Below, piece after piece: positions 5,828 through 6,042 of a stretch of DNA of 6,042 nucleotides (its first letter is position 1; each line of letters opens with the position of its first letter). The notes under the pieces are model-generated. The model did no database searches and had not been told where the DNA came from. It saw nothing but the letters and a program-made list of their open reading frames with translations. This DNA is from an uncultured Polaribacter sp. (GTDB lineage Bacteria; Bacteroidota; Bacteroidia; Flavobacteriales; Flavobacteriaceae): positions 1-6,042 of the forward strand of contig CALHCK010000100.1 in NCBI GenBank assembly GCA_937936695.1. Reading direction: 5' to 3'. Position numbers and translations under genes: made by a program.

Positions 5828-6042
5828 ATGCTTCTTAAAGTACAAAATACACAAACCCAACTCACAGGAACTGTTAAAATAACAGGTTCTAAAAGTGAAA
5901 CCAATCGTTTATTGCTATTACAAGCATTGTTTAAAGGGATAACTATAAAAAACCTCTCCAATAGTGATGACGGTAAGTTAATGCAAAAAGCATTGCTAAG
6001 CGATTCAGAAACAATAGATATTCATCATGCAGGAACAGCTAT
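5828..6042 (+). CDS. aroA: 3-phosphoshikimate 1-carboxyvinyltransferase (EPSP synthase), N-terminal part, cut by window edge
   Basis: The ATG at 5828 opens a frame that runs to the right edge, giving 71 residues. It begins MLLKVQNTQTQLTGTVKITGS. The active-site signature KITGSKSETNR (17-27) provides Lys22, Ser23 and Arg27, equivalent to the shikimate-3-phosphate-binding and phosphoenolpyruvate-binding residues of EPSP synthase. SNSDDGKLMQKAL (about 44-56) follows, and the window ends inside AGTA(M), the start of the second conserved block (usually NAGTAMR). The enzyme joins phosphoenolpyruvate to shikimate 3-phosphate in the cytosolic shikimate pathway to chorismate. The common PGSKS is TGSKS here. 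It lies 9 bp after the MazG-like gene with no promoter or Shine-Dalgarno between, so it depends on the upstream promoter. About five-sixths of the gene lies outside the window. Confidence 0.95.
   Translation, partial: MLLKVQNTQTQLTGTVKITGSKSETNRLLLLQALFKGITIKNLSNSDDGKLMQKALLSDSETIDIHHAGTA

Noticed and set aside
1..6042. Mobile element, CRISPR array, phage, toxin-antitoxin or defence system
   Set aside because: No transposase, regular repeat-spacer pattern, terminal repeats or defence domains were seen. MazG-like here is the pyrophosphohydrolase family, with no adjacent mazEF pair.
1..6042. tRNA, rRNA or riboswitch
   Set aside because: Intergenic gaps are 2-142 bp, AT-rich, and show no cloverleaf or known riboswitch core.

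Overview
The window looks like core chromosome from a low-GC marine-type member of the Flavobacteriaceae (Bacteroidota). The support is AT-rich DNA, the near absence of Shine-Dalgarno sequences before starts, four exact matches to the Bacteroidota -7 promoter element TAnnTTTG, a DUF6089 protein, and a gene order typical of flavobacteria. The genus cannot be fixed from this sequence alone.

Left part, minus strand (transcribed right to left, 2471 to 1): a CBS-domain protein, NAD kinase (nadK, GTG start), a secreted DUF6089 beta-barrel-like protein, and the first 31 codons of an isoprenyl (undecaprenyl) diphosphate synthase, uppS, which runs off the left edge. In related genomes this set continues into bamA and OmpH/Skp-like genes, so it joins NADP supply to cell-envelope assembly. 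A consensus promoter lies between nadK and the DUF6089 gene, so the envelope genes can probably also be transcribed on their own.

Middle, plus strand (2532 to 4891): pdxJ (pyridoxine 5'-phosphate synthase), an alpha/beta hydrolase of the YbfF/ABHD11 type, and a secreted PAP2 phosphatase. The spacings of 2 and 9 bp indicate one operon. It reads divergently from the CBS-nadK operon across only 60 bp. It ends at a strong 12-bp-stem hairpin with T tracts on both strands, which also serves the converging gene.

Right part: a DUF302 protein on the minus strand (5349 to 4954), then a 142-bp divergent intergenic region with one promoter each way and inverted repeats. A MazG-like nucleotide pyrophosphohydrolase follows on the plus strand, and 9 bp after it comes the start of aroA (EPSP synthase), cut by the right edge.

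All genes present look intact except the two cut by the window edges. I see no mobile element, CRISPR array, tRNA or rRNA, and no gene-free stretch longer than 142 bp. Nothing here amounts to a clearly new system. The points most worth checking are the CBS/ACT-like protein coupled to NAD kinase, the DUF6089 protein beside the uppS/bamA genes, the very short mRNA leaders, and the repeat-rich DUF302/MazG control region.
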